Positions 33,807 to 42,660 of a DNA stretch of 61,361 nucleotides are shown piece after piece (position 1 is the first letter of the stretch; every line of letters begins with the position of its first letter). The translations under genes and the position numbers were made by a program. The notes under the pieces are model-generated. The model had not been told where the DNA came from. It did not search any database and saw only the letters and a list, made by a program, of their open reading frames with translations. Where the stretch lies: NCBI GenBank assembly GCA_017453305.1, contig JAFTKJ010000031.1, forward strand, positions 1 to 61,361. Reading direction: 5' to 3'. The stretch comes from Clostridia bacterium. Its GTDB lineage: Bacteria; Bacillota; Clostridia; Oscillospirales; CAG-272.

Positions 33807-34967
33807 TCAGAAGTAAAATTCGGTCTTTGCGGGGCGGATATCGGTCAAGGCACCCGTATAGTGGCGCAGATTGTGCTCGACGTAAGGATGCTTGAGGCAC
33901 TCCTCCTCGTTCAATTCAATGCCCAGCCCCGGCTTGTCGCCGATCTTGATGCAGCCGTTTTCGTAGATCAGATTTTCGTTTGTCACGTATTTTCTCCACT
34001 CTACGTCGCTGTACATGATCTCCAGAATGCAGAAGTTGGGGCAGCACGCCGCAATTTGCAGCGTTGCCGCGTTGGCAATGGGGCCCGAAGGGTTGTGGGG
34101 CGCAAAGGGAATGTAGTTTGCCTCCGCAATGGCGGCAAGCTTTTTGAGTTCCATGATACCGCCCGCGTGCGAGATGTCGGGCTGAATGTAGTCCGCGGCA
34201 CGGCGGCGGAAGAGCTCGTTGTAGTCAAAGCGCGTATAAAGACGCTCACCGGCAGAGATGGCAACGGGGGACTTTTCGCGCACCGCCGCCAACGCCTCAA
34301 TGTTGTTGGGGGGAACGGGCTCCTCCAGGAACATGGGCTTGAACGCGGCAACCTCCTGCGCGATCTTGATGCCCGTGGGAACGTCAAAGCGTCCGTGTGC
34401 CTCGATCAAAAGATCCACCCCGTCGCCCACCGCCTCACGCACGGCGGCAATGCAGCGCAAAGCCTTGTTCAGATCCTGATTCGAGATCTGCAAATAGCTT
34501 TTTCCAAAGGGATCCCACTTCATGGCACTCACGCCTCTCTCCACGGCAATGCGCGCTTTTTCGGCAAATTCCTCGGGCTCCTTGGCACCCGCAAACCAGC
34601 CGTTGACGTAAATGCGGCACTCGTCGTTGACCTTGCCGCCCAGCAGCTGATATACGGGAACGCCCAGGTGCTTTCCGAGAATGTCCCACAGCGCCATTTC
34701 CACGGCGGAAAGGGCACTCATCAATACGGCGCCGCCTCTCCAATACGCATCGCGGTAAATATCGTGATAGTGCTTTTCGATCTGCAAGGGGTCCTTGCCC
34801 ACCAGCGTGCTTTTGATGTGCTCGATCGCGCCCACCAACGCCTTTTCCTTGTATTCCAGCGTGCCTTCTCCCACACCCGTAATGCCCTCGTCGGTATAGA
34901 CCTTGACAAAGACCCAGTTGGTGCGGAAGCAGTCCACTACAAAGCTTTTGATATCGGTAATTTTCAT
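33807..34967 (-). CDS. Mandelate racemase/enolase-superfamily sugar acid dehydratase
   Basis: A 386-residue enolase-superfamily protein. Metal ligands are visible in LLIEAHGRF, FLEEPVPPNN and ISAGERLYTR; DISHAGGI and APHNPSGPIANAA provide the His/Asp dyad typical of galactonate- and gluconate-dehydratase-like members. These enzymes dehydrate sugar acids to 2-keto-3-deoxy acids. ATG 34967 is preferred because GGAGGAGAAGG lies just upstream; a longer start at 35000 includes this ribosome site. It is the first gene of the leftward operon and divergent from an AraC gene. The exact sugar acid is unknown. Confidence 0.88.
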   Translation of the reverse strand: MKITDIKSFVVDCFRTNWVFVKVYTDEGITGVGEGTLEYKEKALVGAIEHIKSTLVGKDPLQIEKHYHDIYRDAYWRGGAVLMSALSAVEMALWDILGKHLGVPVYQLLGGKVNDECRIYVNGWFAGAKEPEEFAEKARIAVERGVSAMKWDPFGKSYLQISNQDLNKALRCIAAVREAVGDGVDLLIEAHGRFDVPTGIKIAQEVAAFKPMFLEEPVPPNNIEALAAVREKSPVAISAGERLYTRFDYNELFRRRAADYIQPDISHAGGIMELKKLAAIAEANYIPFAPHNPSGPIANAATLQIAACCPNFCILEIMYSDVEWRKYVTNENLIYENGCIKIGDKPGLGIELNEEECLKHPYVEHNLRHYTGALTDIRPAKTEFYF

Positions 34968-34998
34968 TGCCTTCTCCTCCATGGTATTTGATACTACC

Positions 34999-35004
34999 AT
35001 TATA
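34999..35004 (-). promoter_or_regulatory. -10 element of the dehydratase operon
   Basis: TATAAT on the minus strand, 32 bases before the dehydratase start. The -35 region (ATACAA at 35022-35027) is weak, so activation by the divergent AraC protein is plausible. Confidence 0.5.
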
Positions 35005-35071
35005 AATGCAAAGAAGTCGCCTTGTATATCGAAATATTATGATGTTTTTTCAATATCTTACGATTTTTGGC

Positions 35072-35100
35072 TTGCTTTCGGCATGATTATGTGGTATAAT
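35072..35100 (+). promoter_or_regulatory. Promoter of the AraC regulator gene
   Basis: TTGCTT (35072-35077), a 17-base spacer and TATAAT (35095-35100) precede the AraC start by 32 bases. Confidence 0.72.
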
Positions 35101-35131
35101 TGCGATAGAAAACCTTTTTGGAGTGTGAACG

Positions 35132-35947
35132 ATGGAAATTTGCGAGCTGGTCGAATACGGCATTTTTGATACCAAGGTCGCCTTTGCGGGAAAGAAACGT
35201 ACGAGTGGGCGACTGGTCAAGGAATACGAGATCGAGTTTTTTACCTCGGTCACGGGCAAGGCTACGGTGGACGATAAGACCTACGATATCTCACCCGGCA
35301 CCCTGCTTTGCGCACGCCCCGGGCAGGTGCGCGCCAGCATTTTTGATTTTCAATGCTGTTATATCCACCTCGTTTTTCCAAAGGACTCGCCCTATCGGGA
35401 GCTATTGGACAGCGTGCCCACTCTCTATCGCATCATCGACCGCGACGCCTACGGGCGGCTGTTTGAGGAGCTGATGCATCATCTTCTTGGCGTGGGGTAC
35501 AGCAAGGAGTCGGATTTTGTCAACGCCAAGCTGTTGGAGCTCTTTTACTACTTGCGCAAGGACGCACAGCGCAATCGCAATTACCTTGCTCACGTCGGTG
35601 GGGGAAAGCAATCCGACGCCGCCATTCCGCGCGCAGTGGAATTTATCCGCTCCAACTATCGTAAGGAGCTCAGCCTCTCTGACATTGCCTACGTGACGGG
35701 ATACTCGCCAAACTACTTTCACCACGTGTTTACCGAGATCATGGGAAAGACACCTTTGCAATACCTGCTGCAGGTGCGTATCCGCCAGGCGCGCTATCTT
35801 TTGGCAAAGTCGGACAAGACTCTGTCCGAGATCGCCTACGAGTGCGGATTTTCCTCGCAGGCGTACTTTACCGAGCAATTCAAAAAGCATACCTACACAA
35901 CGCCGGGGCAGTACCGCAAAAGATGCATCGAGCAATACCGCGCTTGA
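35132..35947 (+). CDS. AraC family transcriptional regulator
   Basis: A 271-residue regulator with an N-terminal cupin-like sensory domain (about residues 1-130, TFVSV-like strand pattern with YDISPGTLLCARPGQV) and two C-terminal AraC helix-turn-helix motifs (LSDIAYVTGYSPNYFHHVF; LSEIAYECGFSSQAYFTEQF). It is divergent from the dehydratase operon, which has a weak -35, so activation of that operon by a sugar-related ligand is the natural reading. ATG 35132 follows TGGAG. No receiver or PocR domain is present. Confidence 0.9.
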   Translation: MEICELVEYGIFDTKVAFAGKKRTSGRLVKEYEIEFFTSVTGKATVDDKTYDISPGTLLCARPGQVRASIFDFQCCYIHLVFPKDSPYRELLDSVPTLYRIIDRDAYGRLFEELMHHLLGVGYSKESDFVNAKLLELFYYLRKDAQRNRNYLAHVGGGKQSDAAIPRAVEFIRSNYRKELSLSDIAYVTGYSPNYFHHVFTEIMGKTPLQYLLQVRIRQARYLLAKSDKTLSEIAYECGFSSQAYFTEQFKKHTYTTPGQYRKRCIEQYRA

Positions 35948-35978
35948 GAAAAAAACAAAATCTTTTCGCGTTTTGGCA

Positions 35979-36007
35979 TTGACATATACCGTTAAAAAAG
36001 GTATAAT
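35979..36007 (+). promoter_or_regulatory. Consensus promoter of the carrier-MBOAT operon
   Basis: A perfect TTGACA (35979-35984), 17-base spacer and perfect TATAAT (36002-36007), 54 bases before the carrier protein gene. It predicts strong constitutive expression. Confidence 0.9.
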
Positions 36008-36060
36008 ATTACTGTTATGCAGAAAAAGAATGACACATAGGACAAAAAAGGAGATCAAAC

Positions 36061-36288
36061 ATGGAAACCTTATTGCAAATTTTGAACGGACTTCATCCCG
36101 ACGTGGATTTTATGCAGGTGGACGACCTTTACGAGGAGGGCGTGCTCGATTCTCTGGATATGGTTCGCCTTGTGACCGAGATCGCCAACGAGTTTGACGT
36201 GCGCATTCCCGCCGAGGCTCTCGTTCCCGAAAACTTTCAAAACGTACACACCATCTACGCGCTGATCGAGCGTTTGGACGAAGAGTAA
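36061..36288 (+). CDS. Stand-alone phosphopantetheine carrier protein (DltC/ACP-like)
   Basis: A 75-residue acyl- or peptidyl-carrier protein. The 4'-phosphopantetheine attachment serine is S31 in GVLDSLDMV. The overall pattern (LYEEGVLDS, then a helix with VRLVTEIANEFDVRIP, and an acidic end) is close to DltC, the D-alanine carrier, but generic ACPs look similar. It is 10 bases upstream of an MBOAT acyltransferase, which suggests it delivers the acyl group used by that enzyme. No adenylating DltA is in the window. Confidence 0.85.
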   Translation: METLLQILNGLHPDVDFMQVDDLYEEGVLDSLDMVRLVTEIANEFDVRIPAEALVPENFQNVHTIYALIERLDEE

Positions 36289-36298
36289 AAAAGGGCGT

Positions 36299-37888
36299 AT
36301 GCAATTCACCTCGTTTGCTTTTCTGCTCTTTGCAGCGCTGACGCTGCTGGCGTATTTTCTGCTCCCAAAGCGTGTGCAATGGGTGGTGCTTTTGGCGTCA
36401 AGCCTCCTTTTTTACGCCATGTCGGGAGTGGAATACCTCTTCTTCATCCTCTATACCGCCGCGGTGACCTATCTGACATCGCGCGCCCTGCAAAGCAGAG
36501 CCGACCGCGAGGACGCCTGCGTGGAGGCAAACCGCGATACCTGGAGCAAGCAGGAGCGCAAGGCGTACCGCGCCGAGGAGAAGAAAAAGCGTTTTCGCGT
36601 GCTCTTGTGCGGACTGTTGTTGGGCTTTGGTATGCTTGCCGTCATCAAATACACGGCGTTCGTGCTTGGAAATATCAACGGTATCGTAACCGCCCTTGGA
36701 GGGAAGGGAATGGAGATCCCGTCGCTTCTGTTGCCGCTGGGCATTTCCTTTTACACCTTTCAGTCCATGGGATACCTCATCGACGTCTACCGCAAAACGG
36801 TGCGCGCCGAGCAAAATCCCGCAAAGCTGTTGCTGTTCGTTTCCTTTTTTCCACAGCTGCTGCAGGGACCCATCAGCCGCTTTGGAGATTTGCAAAAGCA
36901 GCTGACCGCCCCCCACGCATTTGACGGCTTTGCCTTTCGCAGTGGGGCGTTGCGCGTGGCGTGGGGCTTTTTTAAAAAGCTGATCGTTGCCGACACCGCC
37001 ATGATGGGCATCAAAACGCTGATCGAGCGCTCGGGCGAATTTCAGGGCTTTTACGTGGCGCTTCTCATTCTTTTGTATTCCGCACAGATCTACGGCGACT
37101 TTACGGGCGGCATCGACATCACCATCGGGCTTTCCGAAATGATGGGCATCAAGCTCAGCGAAAACTTCAACCGTCCCTTTTCCTCCCGCTCCACCAAGGA
37201 GTATTGGAACCGTTGGCACATCACCATGGGAACCTGGTTTACCGATTACGTGTTTTATCCGCTGTCGGTCTCGCGTCCTTTGCAAAAGCTTTCCTCGTCG
37301 GCGGTCGCACGCTTTGGCAAGGGCTTTGGCATGCGCCTGCCCGTGTATGCGGCAACCATTGTCACCTGGTTTTTAACGGGACTCTGGCACGGCGCGGGCT
37401 GGAACTTTATCGTTTGGGGATTGCTCAACTGCCTTGTGATCCTGGTCTCGCGCGAGCTGGAGCCGCTTTACCGCAAATTCAACGCGTGCTTTCCGCGCCT
37501 GACGGCGTCAAAAGGGTGGGGCGCATGGCAAGCCATCCGTACCTTTTTGCTGATGGGCTTGATCCGCAGTCTGGACTGCTACCGCGACGTGCCCCTGACC
37601 TTCCGCTTGTGGGCAAGCATGCTGACAAGATGGAATTGGGGCGAGCTGTTTACGGGCGGCTTGACCTCCTTTGGTCTTGGCGTGGCACAATGGTGCGTCA
37701 TTCTTGTGGGCGTTGCCGTCATTTTTGCGGTCAGCCGACTTGGAAAGGACGTGCCGCTCCGTCACCGCATTGCAGGCGTTCCCGTGCTTTGGTGCGCATG
37801 CGTGTGCGTGATGATCGTTTTCATCCTCGTTTTCGGTGCTTACGGCATCGGCTTTGACGCATCGCAATTCATTTATCAACAGTTTTAA
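36299..37888 (+). CDS. MBOAT family O-acyltransferase (DltB/AlgI-like)
   Basis: A 529-residue polytopic membrane protein with about ten or more transmembrane segments. Conserved motifs: FYTFQSMGYLIDVYR, WNRWHITMGTWFTDYVFYPL, and the catalytic histidine region GLWHGAGWNFIVWGLLN. Members such as DltB, AlgI and PatA pass acyl groups across the membrane to extracytoplasmic polymers. Length is typical of AlgI (about 520), longer than DltB (about 400). Its carrier, SGNH-like and lipoprotein neighbours support envelope or exopolysaccharide O-acylation. Confidence 0.92.
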   Translation: MQFTSFAFLLFAALTLLAYFLLPKRVQWVVLLASSLLFYAMSGVEYLFFILYTAAVTYLTSRALQSRADREDACVEANRDTWSKQERKAYRAEEKKKRFRVLLCGLLLGFGMLAVIKYTAFVLGNINGIVTALGGKGMEIPSLLLPLGISFYTFQSMGYLIDVYRKTVRAEQNPAKLLLFVSFFPQLLQGPISRFGDLQKQLTAPHAFDGFAFRSGALRVAWGFFKKLIVADTAMMGIKTLIERSGEFQGFYVALLILLYSAQIYGDFTGGIDITIGLSEMMGIKLSENFNRPFSSRSTKEYWNRWHITMGTWFTDYVFYPLSVSRPLQKLSSSAVARFGKGFGMRLPVYAATIVTWFLTGLWHGAGWNFIVWGLLNCLVILVSRELEPLYRKFNACFPRLTASKGWGAWQAIRTFLLMGLIRSLDCYRDVPLTFRLWASMLTRWNWGELFTGGLTSFGLGVAQWCVILVGVAVIFAVSRLGKDVPLRHRIAGVPVLWCACVCVMIVFILVFGAYGIGFDASQFIYQQF

Positions 37889-37897
37889 AGGGAAAGT

Positions 37898-38920
37898 ATG
37901 AAAAAAAACGTGATCTTATGCACCTGCATTCTGCTCTTGTCGGCGCTGTTGCTCGGCTTTTTGCAAATGCTTCTGGTGCCAAAATATATGAGCGTGTCGC
38001 GTGACGGTGCTCTGATCGGGGAATACTACAACGAGCGCCCCGACCACGACGTGCTCTTCATCGGCGACTGCGAGGTCTACGAATGCTTTACCCCACCAAC
38101 CCTTTGGCAGGAGTACGGCATCACCTCCTACGTGCGCGGCAGTGCACAGCAGCTCATTTGGCAATCCTACTACCTTTTGGAGGACGCCCTGCGCTACGAG
38201 ACCCCCGACGTAGTGGTCTTTAACGTGCTTGCCGTCAAGTACGGAGAGCCGCAAAACGAGGCGTACAACCGCATGACCCTGGACGGGATGCGTTGGTCGG
38301 GAAGCAAGATCGATGCCATTCGTGCATCCATGACCGAGGAGGAGAGCTTTCTTTCCTACGTCTTTCCGCTCCTGCGCTTTCACAGCCGTTGGAGCGAGCT
38401 TTCGGGGGAGGATCTGCAATATCTGTTCCACCGTGACCGCGTCTCCCACAACGGATACCTGATGCAAACGGCTATCTCTCCAAAAACGAGCGACCGCGAG
38501 GGCACGCCGCTCGCCGATTATACTCTGCCCGAGATCGGGTTTGAATACCTTGAAAAAATGCGCCTTTTGTGCGAAGAGAAGGGCATTGAGCTGGTTCTTG
38601 TCAAAGCCCCCACCAACAATTGGAAGTACTATTGGTACGACGAGTGGGATGCACAGATCGCGGACTATGCCCGGGAGGCGGGCGTGGATTACTACAACTT
38701 TATTCCGCTTGCCGACGAGATCGGCTTGGATTGGAGCACCGATACCTACGACGGCGGCATTCACCTCAACGTCTACGGTGCCGAAAAGCTGACCTCCTAT
38801 TTTGGCGAGCTGCTTTGCCGTGAGTACGGACTCGAGAGCCGCGCGGACGAGGCGGAGCTGCAAAAGCTCTGGAGCGAAAAGCTTGCCGTCTACAATGAAG
38901 AAAAAAAGAGAGGAAACTGA
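37898..38920 (+). CDS. Membrane-anchored SGNH-like protein of the MBOAT cassette
   Basis: A 340-residue protein with one N-terminal transmembrane anchor (residues about 5-27) and an extracytoplasmic SGNH-type domain. Block I reads FIGDCEVYE, with Cys58 where the usual nucleophile serine stands, and a late DGGIHLN may give the catalytic Asp/His pair. DltD and AlgJ/AlgX occupy this position in known MBOAT systems and complete acyl transfer to the polymer. It starts ten bases after the MBOAT gene, so it probably acts as its transfer partner. Confidence 0.78.
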   Translation: MKKNVILCTCILLLSALLLGFLQMLLVPKYMSVSRDGALIGEYYNERPDHDVLFIGDCEVYECFTPPTLWQEYGITSYVRGSAQQLIWQSYYLLEDALRYETPDVVVFNVLAVKYGEPQNEAYNRMTLDGMRWSGSKIDAIRASMTEEESFLSYVFPLLRFHSRWSELSGEDLQYLFHRDRVSHNGYLMQTAISPKTSDREGTPLADYTLPEIGFEYLEKMRLLCEEKGIELVLVKAPTNNWKYYWYDEWDAQIADYAREAGVDYYNFIPLADEIGLDWSTDTYDGGIHLNVYGAEKLTSYFGELLCREYGLESRADEAELQKLWSEKLAVYNEEKKRGN

Positions 38921-38921
38921 C

Positions 38922-39404
38922 GTGAAAAAAATTCTTTGTATCTGCTTTGCCTGCCTTTTGCTGATCTGCGGCGTTGCCTGCACCCCGGAGGAGCCCGAGG
39001 TCCCCGGTGCAAATTACGCATTCCGCAGCGGCAGTACCGAAATTGCCATCGATGCCGAAGCTGCGCCGATCCTTGCCGCCCTTGGCGAGTGGCGCGACTA
39101 CGCCGAGTCTGCCTCCTGCGCCTTTGAGGGGCTGGATAAGGTCTACACCTACGCAGGCTTTGAATTGCAGACCTATCCCATGAACGGTAAGGACTACGTC
39201 TATATGGTCATGCTGTACGACGATACGGTGGCTACGCCCGAGGGCGTGCGCATCGGTCAGGATGCCGCGGCAGTCACGGCGGCTTACGGTGAGCCCACAC
39301 AGCAGACCGACACCGCGCTGATCTATCAGGTACAGGGCATGCGTCTGGAATTCCTCTTGACGAGCGGTGTGATCACCAATATCAAATACTGCAAAGAAGC
39401 ATAA
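38922..39404 (+). CDS. Small lipoprotein of the MBOAT cassette
   Basis: A 160-residue secreted protein with a basic start (KKILC), a hydrophobic core and the possible lipobox GVAC, giving a lipid-anchored cysteine at about residue 20. No family is recognised; a short repeat-like YxxxMxxxM pattern and acidic composition are seen. GTG 38922 begins one base after the SGNH stop; ATG 38895 is an alternative that would overlap it. It ends the operon before a terminator and may be an accessory of the acylation system. Confidence 0.7.
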   Translation: MKKILCICFACLLLICGVACTPEEPEVPGANYAFRSGSTEIAIDAEAAPILAALGEWRDYAESASCAFEGLDKVYTYAGFELQTYPMNGKDYVYMVMLYDDTVATPEGVRIGQDAAAVTAAYGEPTQQTDTALIYQVQGMRLEFLLTSGVITNIKYCKEA

Positions 39405-39417
39405 AGCATCCAAAATC

Positions 39418-39477
39418 AAAGACCTTGAAACGTGTGTCTGCCTCCCGTGCGGCGCGCGCTTCAAGGTCTTTTTTTTT
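39418..39477 (+). terminator. Terminator of the carrier-MBOAT operon
   Basis: A 12-bp stem, AAAGACCTTGAA (39418-39429) with 39460-39471, is followed by a run of ten T residues. Confidence 0.9.
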
Positions 39478-39547
39478 CTTTGCTTTCGCGCAAACCCACA
39501 TATTTTTCCTTCACTGTGAATAAGAAGATAAAAAGGAGGCGATCACA

Positions 39548-40123
39548 ATGAAGAGCGAGGTCAAAAAATGGAGTGCCGTTGTGCGTGAGGGCTACCAGAT
39601 CCTGTTGCGCGCCGAGGCGGAGATCGAGGAGCTTTTGGAATGGGAGGGGATGCGCGCGTATTACCGATCCCTTGCCGAAAAATGTATGGCGTGGGCGATT
39701 GATGTGCACGGGGAACGGTTGCGTCGGGAGTTTTTGGATTTGGAGGACGTACACGAAAAATCTCTCTTCCGCGCACAAAAATACCGCTTTTTGATGCGTT
39801 GCGTATGGGAGAGCGATACCCACGCCGCCATTTTGTGCGAGTCCTATCTTTGGGGGCAGAGGGGAGAGCCGAAAAACAGCTATCACCGACTCTCCCACGT
39901 CTGGAATCTCTCGGAGGGGACGGTTCTGCCCACGGCGCAGGTGTTGCGGCTCTTTGGAAACAACCTGCGCCCGAAAGACCTGCCGTTCCTTCCCGACGGT
40001 ATTTATCCCATGGGCGAGGAGTTGATCTTTTTTAAAAATCCCACGCAAAGCGCTCCATTTGCAATGGAAAAAAGTCCCTTGCAGATCGCGTGCGAGGGAG
40101 GGGAAGAGAAAAAGACAGATTGA
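39548..40123 (+). CDS. Hypothetical conserved protein
   Basis: A 191-residue cytoplasmic protein rich in charged and aromatic residues, without signal peptide or membrane segments. AGGAGG precedes ATG 39548. The C-terminal part, FLPDGIYPMGEELIFFKNP, resembles a beta-rich domain seen in some uncharacterised Firmicute proteins, but I assign no family. It stands alone between the MBOAT operon terminator and the V-ATPase promoter. Confidence 0.7.
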   Translation: MKSEVKKWSAVVREGYQILLRAEAEIEELLEWEGMRAYYRSLAEKCMAWAIDVHGERLRREFLDLEDVHEKSLFRAQKYRFLMRCVWESDTHAAILCESYLWGQRGEPKNSYHRLSHVWNLSEGTVLPTAQVLRLFGNNLRPKDLPFLPDGIYPMGEELIFFKNPTQSAPFAMEKSPLQIACEGGEEKKTD

Positions 40124-40167
40124 TATAAATTTGACAGAGAATATTTGGAAAAATCGACAAAAAATGC

Positions 40168-40196
40168 TTGAATTTGGATAAAGATTATGGTATAAT
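40168..40196 (+). promoter_or_regulatory. Promoter of the V-ATPase operon
   Basis: TTGAAT (40168-40173), a 17-base spacer and TATAAT with an upstream TGG (40191-40196, extended -10) lie 83 bases before the first ATPase gene. Confidence 0.82.
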
Positions 40197-40278
40197 ACAT
40201 AGGAATGGCGAAATTAAAAAAGCCGTGAAATCCGCCCGTGTGCGGAATAAAAATGACGGGAAACCGCATGGAGGTTTT

Positions 40279-40599
40279 ATGTCAAGAGACTCTATTCAAA
40301 AAATCAAGCAAGCCGAGCTGGATGCCGAGCGAATTGTGCGCGAGGCACAGGAAAAGGCTAAGCAAATGGTTGCGGATGCCGAGCGTAACGGGCAGGCACT
40401 GTGTGCCTCTACCGAGGAAGAAACGATCGCTTCCGCAAAGGCGGTGATCGTGCAGCTGCGCGAACGCACCGACACCATGCGCGAGCGCCTGGACACCGAG
40501 GCAAAGGAAGAAGCCGAGGAAATGAAGCGTCAGGCATCCTTGCGGCGCAAAAGCGCTGAAAAAATCGTAATCAGGGGGTTAACTTCCAAATGTCGATAA
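40279..40599 (+). CDS. V-type ATPase subunit G/H (peripheral stalk)
   Basis: A 106-residue, almost wholly helical protein (SIQKIKQAELDAERIVREA and following heptads), the form of the V-ATPase G/H subunit that pairs with subunit E in the peripheral stalk. ATG 40279 has GGAGG four bases upstream; an earlier in-frame start lies before the promoter and is unlikely. Its end overlaps the subunit I gene. It is the first gene of an ATPase operon in the order G-I-K-E-C-F-A-B-D. Confidence 0.85.
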   Translation: MSRDSIQKIKQAELDAERIVREAQEKAKQMVADAERNGQALCASTEEETIASAKAVIVQLRERTDTMRERLDTEAKEEAEEMKRQASLRRKSAEKIVIRGLTSKCR

Positions 40600-42635
40600 G
40601 TACAATGAAAAAACTGACCGTCCTTGCCTATAGCAGCGACGCGGATGCCATTGTACGCAAGATGATGAACCTGAAATGTGTTCAGATCCGACAGTCGGTG
40701 CCCGAGGCGAGCGAGCTCGCACTTGAGCGACGGGAAGGAGACGGCGCAGCGGCCGAGCATGCGGCAAGGCTTGCGGCGATCGGCGAAGCACTCCCGCTGC
40801 TTGCCAGGTACAGCACCCGAAAGGGCGGCATTGGAAGGCGCGTACAGCGCCTGGACCGCAGTGCGTTTGTCCGCGACGGCAGAGACGTGCGCGCATGGGA
40901 GACCGTTACAAAGGCTCTCGAGGTGCGTGACCGACTCAAGGCGATCACCGAGGAGCTGGCACGCATGGAGGTCTTTGCCCACTCGCTCCTGCCCTGGATC
41001 GACTACGATGCACCGCTGAACGAATGCGGCTCTGCGCAAACCGTGCTGCAATTGGGCAGCTGCTCGGCAAAGCTTTTGAACAGCGAGGCGCTTGCAGAGG
41101 CGGGGGCGTACGTGGAGTACGTTTCCGACGATGGCAAAACACAGTATATCACCGTTACCTACCATCGCGACAGCGAGGAGGCGGTGGAGCGTGCGCTTCT
41201 GGCGTGCGACTTTTTAAAGGTCTCGTTCCCGGAGGTCGATACCACGGCACAGATCGCGTACGATCGCTGGGAGGCACAGGTCAGCGCGCTTGGCAACGAG
41301 CAGGTGCGCCTGAGCGAGACGATGATGGATCTTGCGGAAAATCTGGATGACGTTGAGGTGCTCTCCGATATCGAGCAGACCAATCTCAACGTGTGCAAGC
41401 TGAAGCAAAGACTGTACCACACGCAAAACTGCGTCGTGCTGGCAGGCTGGGTGCCCGAAGCGGCATCCGACCGCGTGGTACAAGCCCTGTCGGACTTTGA
41501 GTGCGCTTGCGAGTTGGCAGACCCGGAGGAAGGGGACGACGTTCCCGTGCTCCTTTCCAACAATCCCTTCGCACACACCTTCGAGTGGGTCATTGAGATG
41601 TATTCCTATCCGAAATACGGTACCTTTGATCCGACTCTGATCATGAGTATTTTCTATTTCATTATCTTCGGCTTGATGTTTGCCGACGTGGGATACGGTT
41701 TGCTGTTGGTGCTGGCATGCTTTGGCGGCGTCAAGCTCCTCAATCCCAAGGAGGGACTCAAGCGGATGATGCTGATGTTCGGCTATTGCGGAATATCCTG
41801 TATGATCATGGGTGTTTTGTTTGGCGGATGGTTTGGAGACCTGCCCGTTGCAATCATGAACAGCTTTTTCCCCGCATTCAACGGACAAGCTCAAAACACG
41901 CCCATCGGTCATTTCTTCAACAACGGCATTCTGTTCAACCCCGTAAGCTCTTCCATTCCGTTCCTCTTTGTGGCACTTGGAATGGGTGAGATCCACCTCA
42001 TCGCGGGCATGGCGGTGAATATGGTGCAAACCTGGAAGAAAGGCAACCCCCTCGTGGCGCTTTGCGAAAACGTACCTTATTGGGTCATGTTTGCGGGCGT
42101 TGACATGATGGCACCCCTGGCGGCGGCGGGAATGATCACCACCGAGCCGCTTGCACCTCAAACGCAAGCGTTGCTCCAAACCCTTTCGGACGTTGGTCTT
42201 TGGGTGATGGTGGCAGGCATTGCAATGATCCTATTCCTGAAGGGCTTGGGAGAGAAGAGCGTGTTCGCGTGGATCGTCAAGGGCTTGGGAGGTCTATACT
42301 CACTGATCAGCTTTGCATCCGACCTGCTGTCGTATTCCAGAATTCTGGCGCTCGGCTTGGTTGCAAGCGTTATCGCGCAGGTCATCAACATGCTCACAGG
42401 TCTTGGCGCCACAGGACCGATCGGCTTTGTATTCATGGTCATCGTCATGCTGCTCGGTCACGGGCTCAATCTTGCCATCAACCTTTTGGGAACCTTTGTG
42501 CACGCGGCGCGCTTGCAATATATCGAGTTCTTTGGCAAGTTTTATGAGGACGGCGGAGAAGCGTTTCAGCCTGCACTTCCGGCAGAGGAATATTCGGAAG
42601 ACGTTACTGAAGTACCCAATGTAAATCAACTATAA
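40590..42635 (+). CDS. ntpI: V-type ATPase subunit I
   Basis: A 681-residue membrane subunit, the homologue of eukaryotic subunit a. The N-terminal ~330 residues are soluble and partly coiled-coil; the C-terminal half contains about eight transmembrane segments, including LLSYSRILALGLVASVIAQV with the essential arginine that passes the ion to the c-ring. It links the peripheral stalk to the rotor. It overlaps subunit G by ten bases, which indicates coupled translation. Confidence 0.95.
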   Translation: MSISTMKKLTVLAYSSDADAIVRKMMNLKCVQIRQSVPEASELALERREGDGAAAEHAARLAAIGEALPLLARYSTRKGGIGRRVQRLDRSAFVRDGRDVRAWETVTKALEVRDRLKAITEELARMEVFAHSLLPWIDYDAPLNECGSAQTVLQLGSCSAKLLNSEALAEAGAYVEYVSDDGKTQYITVTYHRDSEEAVERALLACDFLKVSFPEVDTTAQIAYDRWEAQVSALGNEQVRLSETMMDLAENLDDVEVLSDIEQTNLNVCKLKQRLYHTQNCVVLAGWVPEAASDRVVQALSDFECACELADPEEGDDVPVLLSNNPFAHTFEWVIEMYSYPKYGTFDPTLIMSIFYFIIFGLMFADVGYGLLLVLACFGGVKLLNPKEGLKRMMLMFGYCGISCMIMGVLFGGWFGDLPVAIMNSFFPAFNGQAQNTPIGHFFNNGILFNPVSSSIPFLFVALGMGEIHLIAGMAVNMVQTWKKGNPLVALCENVPYWVMFAGVDMMAPLAAAGMITTEPLAPQTQALLQTLSDVGLWVMVAGIAMILFLKGLGEKSVFAWIVKGLGGLYSLISFASDLLSYSRILALGLVASVIAQVINMLTGLGATGPIGFVFMVIVMLLGHGLNLAINLLGTFVHAARLQYIEFFGKFYEDGGEAFQPALPAEEYSEDVTEVPNVNQL

Positions 42636-42660
42636 AAAACAAACAAAGGAGAAAAAAACA

